In this document: positions 11,201-22,817 of the stretch, piece by piece | Layout of the letters: every line of letters begins with the position of its first letter | Position numbering within the stretch: the stretch's first letter is position 1 | Origin: Macrostomum hystrix | Taxonomy: Eukaryota; Platyhelminthes; Macrostomidae | Assembly: GCA_950097015.1 (NCBI GenBank) | Contig: CATNEN010000007.1 | Location: 1,116,001-1,180,000 of the forward strand | Length of the DNA: 64,000 nucleotides | Direction of reading: 5' to 3' | Made by a program: the position numbers and the translations under genes | The notes under the pieces: generated by a model | What the model was told of the DNA's origin: nothing | Databases searched by the model: none | The model's input: only the letters and a program-made list of their open reading frames with translations

Positions 11201-14200
11201 TGAAGGCCTTCATGGAGGATTTGCGCAGGTCCAGCCGCACTTTCTTGGCTGTGAGCGACGAGCTGGCTGACCGACTGGGCAAGTCCATCGACAAGGTGCT
11301 GGAGAAGATTAGCGTTGCCGGTGAGTTCCACGGCTTTAGTTCAAGTGCAAAACTGAGAGTTCAGGACTTAGTGCATGGGACGGAAATATGGGATGGGATT
11401 GGGACGGAAGGATGGGATCGGATTGGGACTGAAGGATAGGATGGGATTGGGACTGAAGGATGGGATGGGATTGGGACTGAAGGATGGGATGGGATTGGGA
11501 CTGAAGAATGGGATGGGATTGGGACTGAAGGGTGAGATGGGATTGGGACTGAAGAATAGGATGGGATTGGGACTGAAGGATGGGATGGGATTGGGACTGA
11601 AGGATGGGATGGGATTGGGACTGAAGAATGGGATGGGATTGGGACTGAAGGGTGAGATGGGATTGGGACTGAAGAATGGGATGGGATTGGGACTGAAGGA
11701 TGGGATCGGATTGGGACTGAAGGATAGGATGGGATTGGGACTGAAGGATGGGATGGGATTGGGACTGAAGGATGGGATGGGATTGGGACTGAAGAATGGG
11801 ATGGGACTGGGACTGAAGGGTGAGATGGGAATGGGACTGAAGAATGGGATGGGATTGGGACTGAAGGATGGGATCGGATTGGGACTGAAGGATGGGATCG
11901 GATTGGGACTGAAGGATGGGATGGGATTGGGACTGAAGGATGGGATGGGATTGGGACTGAAGGATGGGATGGGATTGGGACTGAAGGATGGGATGGGATT
12001 GGGTCTGAAGGATGGGATGGGATTGGGTCTGAAGGATGGGATCGGATTGGGACTGAAGGATGGGATCGGATTGGGACTGAAGGATGGTATGGGATTGGGA
12101 CTGAAGGATGAGATGGGATTGGGACTGAAGGATGGTATGGGATTGGGACTGAAGAATGGGATCGGATTGGGACTGAAAGGTGAAATGTGATTGGGACTGG
12201 GGATGGGATGGGATTAGGACTGGGGATGAGTTGGGATTGGGAATGGAAGATGGGATGGGATCGGGAATTGAAGATAAGATGGGATCGGGAATGGAACATG
12301 AGATGGGATTGGGACTGTAGGATGGGATGGGATTGGGACTGTAGGATGGGATGGGATTGGGACTGAAGGATGGGATCGGATTGGGACTGAAGGATGGTAT
12401 CGGATTGGGACTGAAGGATGGTATGGGATTGGGACTGAAGGATGGTATGGGATTGGGACTGAAGGATGGGATCGGATTGGGACTGAAGGATGGTATCGGA
12501 TTGGGACTGAAGGATGGTATGGGATTGGGACTGAAGGATGAGATGAGATTGGGACTGAAGGATGGGATCGGATTGGGACTGAAGGATGGTATGGGATTGG
12601 GACTGAAGGATGGTATGGGATTGGGACTGAAGAATGGGATCGGATTGGGACTGGAAGCTGAAATGAGATTGGGACTGGGGATGGGATGGGATTAGGACTG
12701 GGGATGAGTTGGGATTGGGACTGGAAGATGGGATGGGATCGGGAATTGAAGATAAGATGAGATCGGGAATGGAGCATGAGATGGGATTGGGACTGTAGGA
12801 TGGGATGGCATTGGGAATGAAGGATGGTATAAGAATGAGACTGAAGGATGGTATAAGAATGAGACTGAAGGATGGTATAAGAATGAGACTGAAGGATGGT
12901 ATTAGAATGAGACTGAAGGATGGTATAAGAATGAGACTGAAGGATGGTATAAGAATGAGACTGAAGGATGGTATAAGAATGAGACTGAAGGATGGTATAA
13001 GAATGAGACTGAAGGATGGTATAAGAATGAGACTGAAGGATGGTATAAGAATGAGACTGAAGGATGGTATAAGAATGGGACTGAAGGGTGGGATATGAGC
13101 GGTGATTGAAGGATAGGGTATTAACGGGACTGAAGGAGGGAATATGAATGGGATTGGAATGAATTGGATATAATTGGAATTCAAGGATCGGAAAAAATGG
13201 AACTGAAAGAAATGATTGGACTCCCAGATGAGATTAGAGGTGATTGGAGGTTAATCCTAATTGTTTCGCCAAAATATCTGTCTGCTTTGTGATGCTTACA
13301 GAAGGCCCTCTAGGCTCACTGGTCGAGAGCGAGCTGGTCATCCTGAACAGCTGCCTGTCTAAGCTCGAGGAGCAGCTGAGCGAGTGGCAGCTGTGCTCCA
13401 GCGAGGCCGCTGACGCCGAGTCACAGCTGAAAGGTCGTACGGAGCTGTCGAATGAGTCAGCGGAAATGCTGGCACGCATTGAATTGTTGTCGTAAGCCTC
13501 ATTGCAGTGATATTTTGTGTATTGTGTATCATATTGAAGTTGACCAGTTTACTTATTGAAGCGCGATTTTATCGAACTTCAGACAGCTGCAGGAGGAGTC
13601 CATGGACCAGTTCGAGGAGCTGCAACGGAGTATCAAGAACTGGAAGCTGCAGGATGTCAAAGCCAAGTTCGAAGTCAACAGGGTGAGACGCCAAATATAT
13701 TATTGCGACAAATTAAATTAGGAGAGAAGTACAGTATCGGCTAAATAGCTCTAATGTAATAGCAATGTCTCAGCCTTACGTCATATGGAATTTGCAGCAC
13801 TCGCGCCAGTCCATGTTCCACGACCGCTCGTCGCTCACCGTGATGGACAGTGTCACTGGAGTCTCGGTCGTGTCAGCACAGACATATGCAGCTCCAGGCG
13901 TTGTCCAGAAGTCCAGCTTCCAAGTCCTGGAACCGAAGCATCAAACTTCGGTCAGCGAGACCGTCAAGTACAGTGTCACCGGCTCCAGCGAGAGGACCAG
14001 AGAAGAACTGCTGAAAACTTCCACCAAGGTAGCAACGAAGGTGATTTCAAGCGGCTGTAACGCATCAACAAACGAAGCCGACGTCACGATCAAAGAGGTC
14101 CACAAGCCAAAGAAGGAGCAAGTTACTTCAAGCGTCTCCACGCAAGATTTCCATACGCTGGTGCTGACTTACGTGGAAGAGCATCAACCGGACTTCTCCG

Positions 14201-17200
14201 CTGTATTTAACTCATGGACCGAAAAGACATCGGTTCAGAAGAGCGGCTCGCTTGCAAGAATTTCTATGACCTCGTCTGAAGAGACTGCAAAATCGAAAGT
14301 AGAGCGCAGAGAGTCCAGCATCAGCACTGGGGATTTTGGAGCGCAGGTGCGCCGCTATGTAGAAGAGCACAAGGCGGAGTTCTCAGCAATCTTTGCCTCA
14401 TGGAGCGGTTTCGACGCCCAAGTTCGTCGCTATGTTGAAGAGCATAAGTTGGAATTCTTCGCTCTTTTTGTCACGTTGAACGAATTTAAAGCTGAAGTTC
14501 ACCGCTATGTGCAGGAACACAAGGAAGAGTTCACCGCCCTCCTCGGCGTCAAGACAACGAAGGCAGTAGAGCTTCCAAAGCCGGCAGTTCGAGTATCTCA
14601 GACTGAGTGCTGGAAAGAGACCAGCATGAATGAATCTCACGCTCGATTTGAACAAGCTGTAGTGAAAGCAGCTACTACAGTCACAGAGGCGCACAGAGAA
14701 GTGATCGAAAAGAAAGTTGAAGTGATGGCATCCGGTTGTATGAGAGAAATATCCGTTGCGAATGCAAGCGTGCAGCAAACAAATCAGGCTCAAGTAATCT
14801 TCTCTCATGGCTCATACAAAGAGAAAGCTGCAGTTTCAGCATCTGTTGTGGCCCATGAGAGCGCTATTGTAAAAGCGAGTGGCTGCTTTAAAGATATAAT
14901 CATGGTAGAAAGCGAAGCCCAGATCAGGAGAGGAGAAACAACTGGTCGCCTATACGACATGCTACAAAGAAGTTTTCACCAACTCTGGCTCAGCCAGTGT
15001 AAGACCGGAAGTTGTTGTCTCAACTAGTGGGTGCTTCAGTGAGCTACGCTTTTCAGAGGGGTCCATCAAATGTTCTCCGGATTTCAAGTTATCTAATACC
15101 AGTTGCTACAAGGAACTGCATCTTGACACTGCTCAGGTGCACATGAAACAGGAATCTATAGTAACAGCTACTGGATGCTACGCAGAATGGCAGCTATTCG
15201 AAAAAACAGCAGCATTCAAAGAAAAAACTGCATTTTCAACAACGTCATGCTACAAAGAAGCAAGTTATGGTGATGCCGCAATGAGAATTGAGGCCGCACG
15301 TGCTGTTGTCAGTGCAAGCGGTTGCTACTATGAAACATCATACAAAGAAAGCAAAGCGCGGTTTATATTAGCAGAAAAACCAGTAAAATCATCTGGGTGC
15401 TTCAAAGAGACATCGTACAACGAATCAAAAGCTAAATTTATCCTGGTTGAAAAACCTGTAAAGTCATCCGGATGCTACAAGGAGCTCCACTTCGACGTCG
15501 CCTCAGTGTCGCAGACAATAAAGATCGAAGTGAGAGAATCTGGTTGCTTCAAGGAGTCCTTCTACCAGGAAAGTGCAGCCAGATTCGTGCAGAACATTGT
15601 GGTAGCAGCGACGGGCTGCTTCAAGGAGTCGTTCTACCAAGAGAGTGCAGCCAGATTCGTGCAGAACATTGTGGTAGCAGCAACGGGCTGCTTCAAGGAA
15701 TCGTTCTACCAAGAGAGTGCAGCCAGATTCGTGCAGAACATTGTGGTAGCAGCGACGGGCTGCTTCAAGGAGTCGTTCTACCAAGAGAGTGCCGCCAGAT
15801 TCGTGCAGAACATTGTGGTAGCAGCGACGAGCTGCTTCAAGGAGTCGTTCTACCAAGAGAGTGCAGCCAGATTCGTGCAGAAGATCGACGTTGCTGCAAC
15901 GGGCTGCTTCAAGGAATCGTTCTACCAAGAGAGTGCCGCCAGATTCGTGCAGAAGATTGTTGTTGCTGCAACGGGCTGCTTCAAGGAGTCGTTCTACCAA
16001 GAGAGTGCAGCCAGATTCGTTCAGAAGATTGTTGTTGCTGCAACGGGCTGCTTCAAGGAGTCGTTCTACCAAGAGAGTGCAGCCAGATTCGTTCAGAAGA
16101 TTGTTGTTGCTGCAACGGGCTGCTTCAAGGAGTCGTTCTACCAAGAGAGTGCAGCCAGATTCGTTCAGAAGATTGTTGTTGCTGCAACGGGCTGCTTCAA
16201 GGAATCGTTCTACCAAGAGAGTGCAGCCAGATTCGTTCAGAAGATCGACGTTGCTGCTACTGGGTGCTTTAGAGAAATCAAGATTGACGTGGCCGCAACG
16301 GGCTGCTTCAAGGAGTCGTTCTACCAAGAGAGTGCAGCCAAATTCGTTCAGAAGATTGTTGTTGCTGCAACGGGCTGCTTCAAGGAGTCGTTGTACCAAG
16401 AGAGTGCCGCCAGATTCGTGCAGAAGATTGTGGTAGCAGCAACGGGCTGCTTCAAGGAGTCGTTCTACCAGGAGAGTGCAGCCAGATTCGTGCAGAACAT
16501 TGTGGTAGCAGCAACGGGCTGCTTCAAGGAGTCGTTCTACCAAGAGAGTGCAGCCAGATTCGTTCAGAAGATCGACGTTGCTGCTACGGGCTGCTTCAAG
16601 GAGTCGTTCTACCAAGAGAGTGCCGCCAGATTCGTGCAGAACATTGTGGTCGCTGCAACGGGCTGCTTCAAGGAGTCGTTCTACCAAGAGAGTGCAGCCA
16701 GATTCGTTCAGAAGATCGACGTTGCTGCTACGGGCTGCTTCAAGGAGTCGTTCTACCAAGAGAGTGCAGCCAGATTCGTGCAAAACATTGTGGTAGCAGC
16801 AACGGGCTGCTTCAAGGAATCGTTCTACCAAGAGAGTGCCGCCAGATTTGTTCAGAAGATTGTTGTTGCTGCAACGGGCTGCTTCAAGGAGTCGTTCTAC
16901 CAAGTGAGTGCAGCCAGATTCGTGCAGAACATTGTGGTAGCAGCAACGGGCTGCTTCAAGGAATCGTTCTATCAAGAGAGTGCAGCCAGATTCGTTCAGA
17001 AGATCGACGTTGCTGCTACTGGGTGCTTTAGAGAAATCAAGATTGACGTGGCCGCAACGGGCTGCTTCAAGGAATCGTTCTACCAAGAAAGTGCCGCCAG
17101 ATTCGTGCAGAAGATTGTTGTTGCTGCAACGGGCTGCTTTAAGGAGTCGTTCTACCAAGAGAGTGCCGCCAGATTCGTGCAGAACATTGTGGTCGCTGCA

Positions 17201-20200
17201 ACGGGCTGCTTCAAGGAGTCGTTCTACCAAGAGAGTGCAGCCAGATTCGTTCAGAAGATCGACGTTGCTGCTACGGGCTGCTTCAAGGAGTCGTTCTACC
17301 AAGAGAGTGCAGCCAGATTCGTGCAGAAGATCGACGTTGCTGCAACGGGCTGCTTCAAGGAATCGTTCTACCAAGAGAGTGCAGCCAGATTCGTTCAGAA
17401 GATCGACGTTGCTGCTACTGGGTGCTTTAGAGAAATCAAGATTGACGTGGCCGCAACGGGCTGCTTCAAGGAGTCGTTCTACCAAGAGAGTGCAGCCAAA
17501 TTCGTTCAGAAGATCGACGTTGCTGCTACGGGCTGCTTCAAGGAGTCGTTCTACCAAGAGAGTGCAGCCAGATTTGTTCAGAAGATTGTTGTTGCTGCAA
17601 CGGGCTGCTTCAAGGAGTCGTTCTACCAAGAGAGTGCAGCCAGATTCGTTCAGAAGATCGACGTTGCTGCTACGGGCTGCTTCAAGGAGTCGTTCTACCA
17701 AGAGAGTGCAGCCAGATTTGTTCAGAAGATTGTTGTTGCTGCAACGGGCTGCTTCAAGGAGTCGTTCTACCAAGAGAGTGCAGCCAGATTCGTTCAGAAG
17801 ATCGACGTTGCTGCTACGGGCTGCTTCAAGGAGTCGTTCTACCAAGAGAGTGCAGCCAGATTCGTGCAAAACATTGTGGTAGCTGCAACGGGCTGCTTCA
17901 AGGAGTCGTTCTACCAAGAGAGTGCAGCCAGATTCGTTCAGAAGATCGACGTTGCTGCTACTGGGTGCTTTAGAGAAATCAAGATTGACGTGGCCGCAAC
18001 GGGCTGCTTCAAGGAGTCGTTCTACCAAGAGAGTGCAGCCAAATTCGTTCAGAAGATCGACGTTGCTGCTACGGGCTGCTTCAAGGAGTCGTTCTACCAA
18101 GAGAGTGCCGCCAGATTCGTTCAGAAGATCGACGTTGCTGCTACGGGCTGCTTCAAGGAGTCGTTCTACCAAGAGAGTGCAGCCAGATTTGTTCAGAAGA
18201 TTGTTGTTGCTGCAACGGGCTGCTTCAAGGAGTCGTTCTACCAAGAGAGTGCAGCCAGATTCGTTCAGAAGATCGACGTTGCTGCTACGGGCTGCTTCAA
18301 GGAGTCGTTCTACCAAGAGAGTGCAGCCAGATTCGTTCAGAAGATCGACGTTGCTGCTACGGGCTGCTTCAAGGAGTCGTTCTACCAAGAGAGTGCAGCC
18401 AGATTTGTTCAGAAGATTGTTGTTGCTGCAACAGGCTGCTTCAAGGAGTCGTTCTACCAAGAGAGTGCAGCCAGATTCGTTCAGAAGATTGTTGTTGCTG
18501 CAACGGGCTGCTTCAAGGAATCGTTCTACCAAGAGAGTGCAGCCAGATTCGTTCAGAAGATCGATGTTGCTGCTACTGGGTGCTTTAGAGAAATCAAGAT
18601 TGACGAGGCCGCAACGGGCTGCTTCAAGGAGTCGTTCTACCAAGAGAGTGCAGCCAAATTCGTTCATAAGATTGTTGTTGCTACAACGGGCTGCTTCAAG
18701 GAGTCGTTCTACCAAGAGAGTGCAGCCAGATTCGTTCAGAAGATCGACGTTGCTGCTACGGGCTGCTTCAAGGAGTCGTTCTACCAAGAGAGTGCAGCCA
18801 GATTCGTTCAGAAGATCGACGTTGCTGCTACGGGCTGCTTCAAGGAGTCGTTCTACCAAGAGAGTGCAGCCAGATTCGTGCAAAACATTGTGGTAGCTGC
18901 AACGGGCTGCTTCAAGGAGTCGTTCTACCAAGAGAGTGCAGCCAGATTTGTTCAGAAGATTGTTGTTGCTGCAACAGGCTGCTTCAAGGAGTCGTTCTAC
19001 CAAGAGAGTGCAGCCAGATTCGTTCAGAAGATTGTTGTTGCTGCAACGGGCTGCTTCAAGGAATCGTTCTACCAAGAGAGTGCAGCCAGATTCGTTCAGA
19101 AGATCGATGTTGCTGCTACTGGGTGCTTTAGAGAAATCAAGATTGACGTGGCCGCAACGGGCTGCTTCAAGGAGTCGTTCTACCAAGAGAGTGCAGCCAG
19201 ATTCGTTCAGAAGATCGACGTTGCTGCTACGGGCTGCTTCAAGGAGTCGTTCTACCAAGAGAGTGCCGCCAGATTCGTTCAGAAGATTGTTGTTGATGCT
19301 ACGGGCTGCTTCAAGGAGTCGTTCTACCAAGAGAGTGCAGCCAGATTCGTGCAAAACATTGTGGTAGCAGCATCGGGCTGCTTCAAGGAGTCGTTCTACC
19401 AAGAGAGTGCAGCCAGATTCGTTCAGAAGATCGACGTTGCTGCTACGGGCTGCTTCAAGGAGTCCTTCTACCAGGAGAGTGCAGCCAGATTCGTGCAGAA
19501 CATTGTGGTAGCAGCAACGGGCTGCTTCAAGGAATCGTTCTACCAAGAGAGTGCAGCCAGATTCGTTCAGAAGATTGTGGTAGCTTCAACTGGTGTCTTT
19601 AAAGAGTTGTCTGTCGATGTTGCTTTTGTCACCAATAAGTCTATTGTTGTAGTTGCTGCAACTGGTTGCTTCAAGGAGTCCTTCTACAAAGAAAGTGCTG
19701 CAAAATTTGAACAGAGTATTCAAATTTCGACGACAGGATGCTTTCGAGAAATTTCTTTTGACGTGGCTTTTGTCACGAAAACAACTAGTGTTGGTGTGAG
19801 TGCGACTGGCTGCTTTAAGGAAGCTATCTTTTCCGCTTCATCTGTGAGCATCACTTCGGAAGCAACTGTATTTAGTGCCACTAGCTGCTTCCGTGAGAAC
19901 TCACCAATTACTGCGTTCGCGGCTACTGGATGCTTTAAAGAGATTCACTTGAACCCATCCTCTGTTAATTTCGAGCTCAAGCTTCCACTGACTGCATCCG
20001 GGTGCTACAATGAGAGCACCGTTGTTGAAGAAGTAAAGATCAATCTTCCACCACCAGCACCTGTCGTTGTTAGCAAACCGGTAGTTAACTCCGGATGTGA
20101 ATTTGTTGGCACAACGACTAATGTGTCGGGTCGCTCGGATGAAAGAAGAATCGAAGAGGAGCATAACAGCCGGGTGTAAGTTTTATCTGCTTTACACTAT

Positions 20201-21433
20201 TACTTTATTCTTCACGCTATTTTTCATGTGTATTTTACTTTTGATTTTACTAATTTTTTTAGATTTGCAGTTGGCGTAGGTCGATCAGTAATTAAGGCAA
20301 CAAAGACTTCCGAGACACAAACGGATCTGAACTACAAGTCGGCGCTCTGGAACATGTTTGTACTATTGAACGGTCGTGTTGACATCAACCTCTCCTTTAT
20401 AGTTTCGTATTTCGGTGTTGAAGCTTTCGCTCGCGAGTACATGCTACTTCGCGAATTTCGAAGCGTTGCCACGCAAGCTGGTGAAGGAGGGGAAGTTGAA
20501 TTCGCGACAGTGTCCAGGAGGACAGACAACTTTCAGATCCGTTCATTTGATTCCAAATCAAGCGGAAACGTGACCTCGGCTAATATACACGGCCTGGTTT
20601 CTCGAGTCTCTGGATCTGAAGTGATTAACATCGGTGGATCTGACGGTGAGATGATTGATTTGTCTGACTCTGCCGCCAGAGTAACATCTGTCCAGAGACA
20701 GTCATCTGGATCGTATGGTGTCATTAAAGTGGCTGGCAGTAGTGAATACTCGTCTATGAGCTCGCGAACGGAGTCGATTCCGGTTAGCGTTCATGGTTTG
20801 GTGTCTCGCGTCACCGGATCAAGCGGTGGAGTAATCAACATCGGTGGTACTGACGGCAAACTCATCGACCTGTCCGACTCGAACACCGGAGTCTCGTCCG
20901 TTCGCAGACAGATTTCTGGATCCTCAGGAGGTGTGATGAGAGCCGAGAGCGGTGACGTTGCTTCATTTGGTTCACGGGTGGAGTATCTTCCAGCTGGAGT
21001 TGGCGTTCATGGTTTGGTGTCTCGCGTCACCGGACCAAGCGGTGGAGTAATCAACATCGGTGGTACTGACGGCAAACTCATCGACCTGTCCGACTCGAAC
21101 ACCGGAGTCTCGTCCGTTCGCAGACAGATTTCTGGATCCTCAGGAGGTGTGATGAGAGCCGAGAGCGGTGAGGTTGCTTCATTTGGTTCACGGGTGGAGT
21201 ATCTTCCAGCTGGAGTTGGCGCCCATGGTTTGGTGTCTCGCGTCACCGGACCAAGCGGTGGAGTAATCAACATCGGTGGTACAGACGGCGAACTCATCGA
21301 CCTGTCCGACTCGGTGAGCTCCCGCTCAGGAGCACACCTGCTGTCTGGTGATGCTCCGACCACGGTTCACCGCAGTAGCGGCGTGACCCATTTCTCAGCC
21401 ACGGAGGGACGCACGTTCAACCTCTCTGACTAG
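8250..21433 (+). CDS. Plakin-domain giant protein with 24-residue Cys-repeat array
   Basis: Cytoskeletal linker of the plakin/spectraplakin family. Exons consistent in phase: 8250-8624, 9517-9741, 9820-9966, 10691-10845, 10997-11105, 11173-11320, 13302-13491, 13583-13682, 13798-20175, 20263-21433; about 3,000 residues. The first 480 residues are helical spectrin-like repeats with an embedded SH3 domain (exon 4). The pattern of [13 protein letters not shown] and EL-A followed by a helix with a conserved Trp is what the plakin domain shows around its SH3. No actin-binding CH domains are seen. Exon 9 (6.4 kb) begins with diverged units containing SGC(F/Y)KE, then 53 near-identical 24-residue units. 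The last exon has four 68-72-residue repeats containing GLVSRVTG and INIGGTDG. The donor at 10846 (GTTCGT) is weak. Around 14930-14945 the reading frame shifts by one base. No plectin repeats, EF-hands or GAS2 domain are present. The plakin call is firm for the SH3 region; the role of the repeats is unknown. Confidence 0.85.
8757..9465. repeat. 24-bp minisatellite in plakin intron 1
   Basis: About 29 copies of a 24-bp unit with core GGGGTGGCTGCAGGTATGGG. The unit is a multiple of 3, so the intron is open for 253 codons in the same frame as the next exon, encoding GSGVAAGM-type repeats. A TGA at 8752 lies upstream in that frame, and the coding exons splice in phase without it. Confidence 0.95.
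10035..10632. repeat. 23-bp minisatellite in plakin intron 3
   Basis: About 26 copies of a 23-bp unit, core CCATCCTTGAGGCCACAGCC. Unit versions (GGCACCAG, TCGAGACCACAG, TTAAGGTCACAGG) recur in a fixed order of roughly five units, so there is a higher-order repeat. Confidence 0.95.
11380..13095. repeat. 24-bp minisatellite in plakin intron 6
   Basis: About 70 copies of a 24-bp unit with core GATGGGATTGGGACTGAAGG. A sharply bounded second subfamily (GGTATAAGAATGAGACTGAA) fills 12825-13090. A block at 12190-12320 reappears at 12660-12800, indicating a segmental duplication of about 470 bp. The array inflates one intron to 1,981 bp. ORFs of 271 and 607 codons on the two strands are artefacts. 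Confidence 0.95.
15542..19591 (+). repeat. Coding 72-bp tandem array (24-residue repeat)
   Basis: 53 full units of 72 bp each encode [17 protein letters not shown] followed by KIVVAAT, KIDVAAT or NIVVAAT. Six short units of 39 bp (encoding [13 protein letters not shown]) begin at 16262, 17021, 17420, 17963, 18578 and 19121. Intervals are exactly 39 bp plus 10, 5, 7, 8 and 7 full units, and 15542 to 19520 equals 52x72 + 6x39 with no base left over, so selection or recent expansion has kept the frame. Each unit has one Cys. More diverged relatives of the unit flank it on both sides (from about 14050 and to about 20020). Confidence 0.95.
20588..21330 (+). repeat. Four coding repeats of 68-72 residues at the plakin C-terminus
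   Basis: Units start at about 20588, 20792, 21008 and 21224, with spacings of 204, 216 and 216 bp. Each has HGLVSRV(T/S)G, then INIGG(T/S)DG, then LIDLSDS, then an SSVRRQ segment. The two 216-bp units are nearly identical at DNA level, indicating recent duplication. I recognise no named domain; the segment is Gly/Ser-rich like the Gly-Ser-Arg tails of plakins, but this is only an analogy. Confidence 0.85.
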
Positions 21434-21439
21434 AGTGTT

Positions 21440-22810
21440 AAGGAAGTTTCCTAATTGAACTATACGCTTTTGAGAGCGAAAACTAAGTGAAACTCTTTAT
21501 TCTTAACAATATTTATTCTCTGAGTACTACCCTTGGCTCTTAGTTTTTAGCACCCAATTATCGTATGTTGGCGCTACTAACACTACGTATTACTACGTAG
21601 TACTAACACTACTAACACTAACACTACTCTACGTACGTACGTATGTGCTTTTTTTTAATTTTAACATTCCCAAAAATACAGTATTCAAGTTGCTCAAAAG
21701 CTGCACAAAGGTACCGAGGTGCACGTGTTTTAATAAAAAAGTATTTCTAGTTTACATTATGACTGCGGTTTAGGTGTGAAAGAGCAGGAATTTCGTTTAA
21801 CTTTATTCGATAGTGATGAAATTTGGTCACTGCAGTGCAGCTTTAAAGCGCTTTAAATTAAACTTGCCTCTCTTTTACAAAGTAGCGATTTCAATGAACT
21901 ATATAAGCTGTGCTTAGTAAATTTCCACTTCGATCGCTAAATATACTCACCCGTAGTGTACTCACAATTTTTAGAGTAGAATTTAGTCTTGATTTTCCAA
22001 AATAAAATGATTCGCCTAATGCGAATATCAAAACATCTTCGTGTCAAAAAATATAGAAATTATCTAACAACAAAACTACTACATGCTTATGCTACCATTT
22101 TATTTCCATTTTTTCTGATTCAAGTCATAGAGTGATGCTCACTTGAGATCAGGAGGAAAGTGACGCTATGAAAACTCTGAAATGGGCATGAATTATAACA
22201 AAACTAGCAAAAGGCATGACACTTAATTACCTTCAAAATTGTAGCCCAGGATACTGCAATTTAAGCAAATAACTTTAGCTGCTATTTTATGCTTTACGAA
22301 AAAAAATTGTTTGAAATTTTTTGAATATTCATTTAGTTCGTAGTTTTATGGTGAATTTTATAGAATAGCAAATACTGTACGATGAAAGGCTGAAATAACA
22401 GTTTACATAAAAAATGATATCGATCATCCATTCATCCCATCACAAAAGTGAAGCGATTACGTTTGCTTAAAAGTTAAACCTTCATGTGTGTAGTCAGTCG
22501 CACTACAGTACCGCAGTACTCTGAAACATTATCGAGTCAGGCTGCTCTGTTATCTGAGATAATGACGCACTGGCAGTGCTGTAAATGCGAGTGCAGCAAA
22601 CGCACACTGGTCCAGTGTGAGGCGCACAATGTCCATGAACGGGTGCGAAAGTGCCAACCCCAGAGGAAGAGTTAAAACTAAGATATCAACATAAGGGTCG
22701 CAGCGGTCGCACAACTATTAAAATTGGTCACACAGAGTTGCCGCTACAAGCCTCACAGCGCAGGTTGAAAAGCTACAAGCTACGATTTTCAAGCAGGTGT
22801 TGAATAGTTG
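21440..22810. other. AT-rich intergenic region
   Basis: No gene recognised. A short degenerate tract of ACTAACACT/TACGTA motifs lies at 21580-21645. The remainder is unique AT-rich sequence up to the sulfotransferase start. Confidence 0.6.
21732..21737 (+). terminator. Candidate poly(A) signal for the plakin-like gene
   Basis: AATAAA lies about 300 bp after the stop codon at 21431-21433, in AT-rich sequence. No other good candidate is nearer. Confidence 0.4.
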
Positions 22811-22817
22811 AAAACAG

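Noticed and set aside
11361-13184. 607-codon minus-strand ORF rich in SVPIPSHP
   Set aside because: Artefact of the 24-bp satellite in plakin intron 6.
15503-19546. 1,347-codon antisense ORF across the plakin repeat array
   Set aside because: It is the complement of a 72-bp coding repeat. Any unit lacking a stop in the opposite frame stays open throughout. The sense strand has motif-consistent units and flanking exons.
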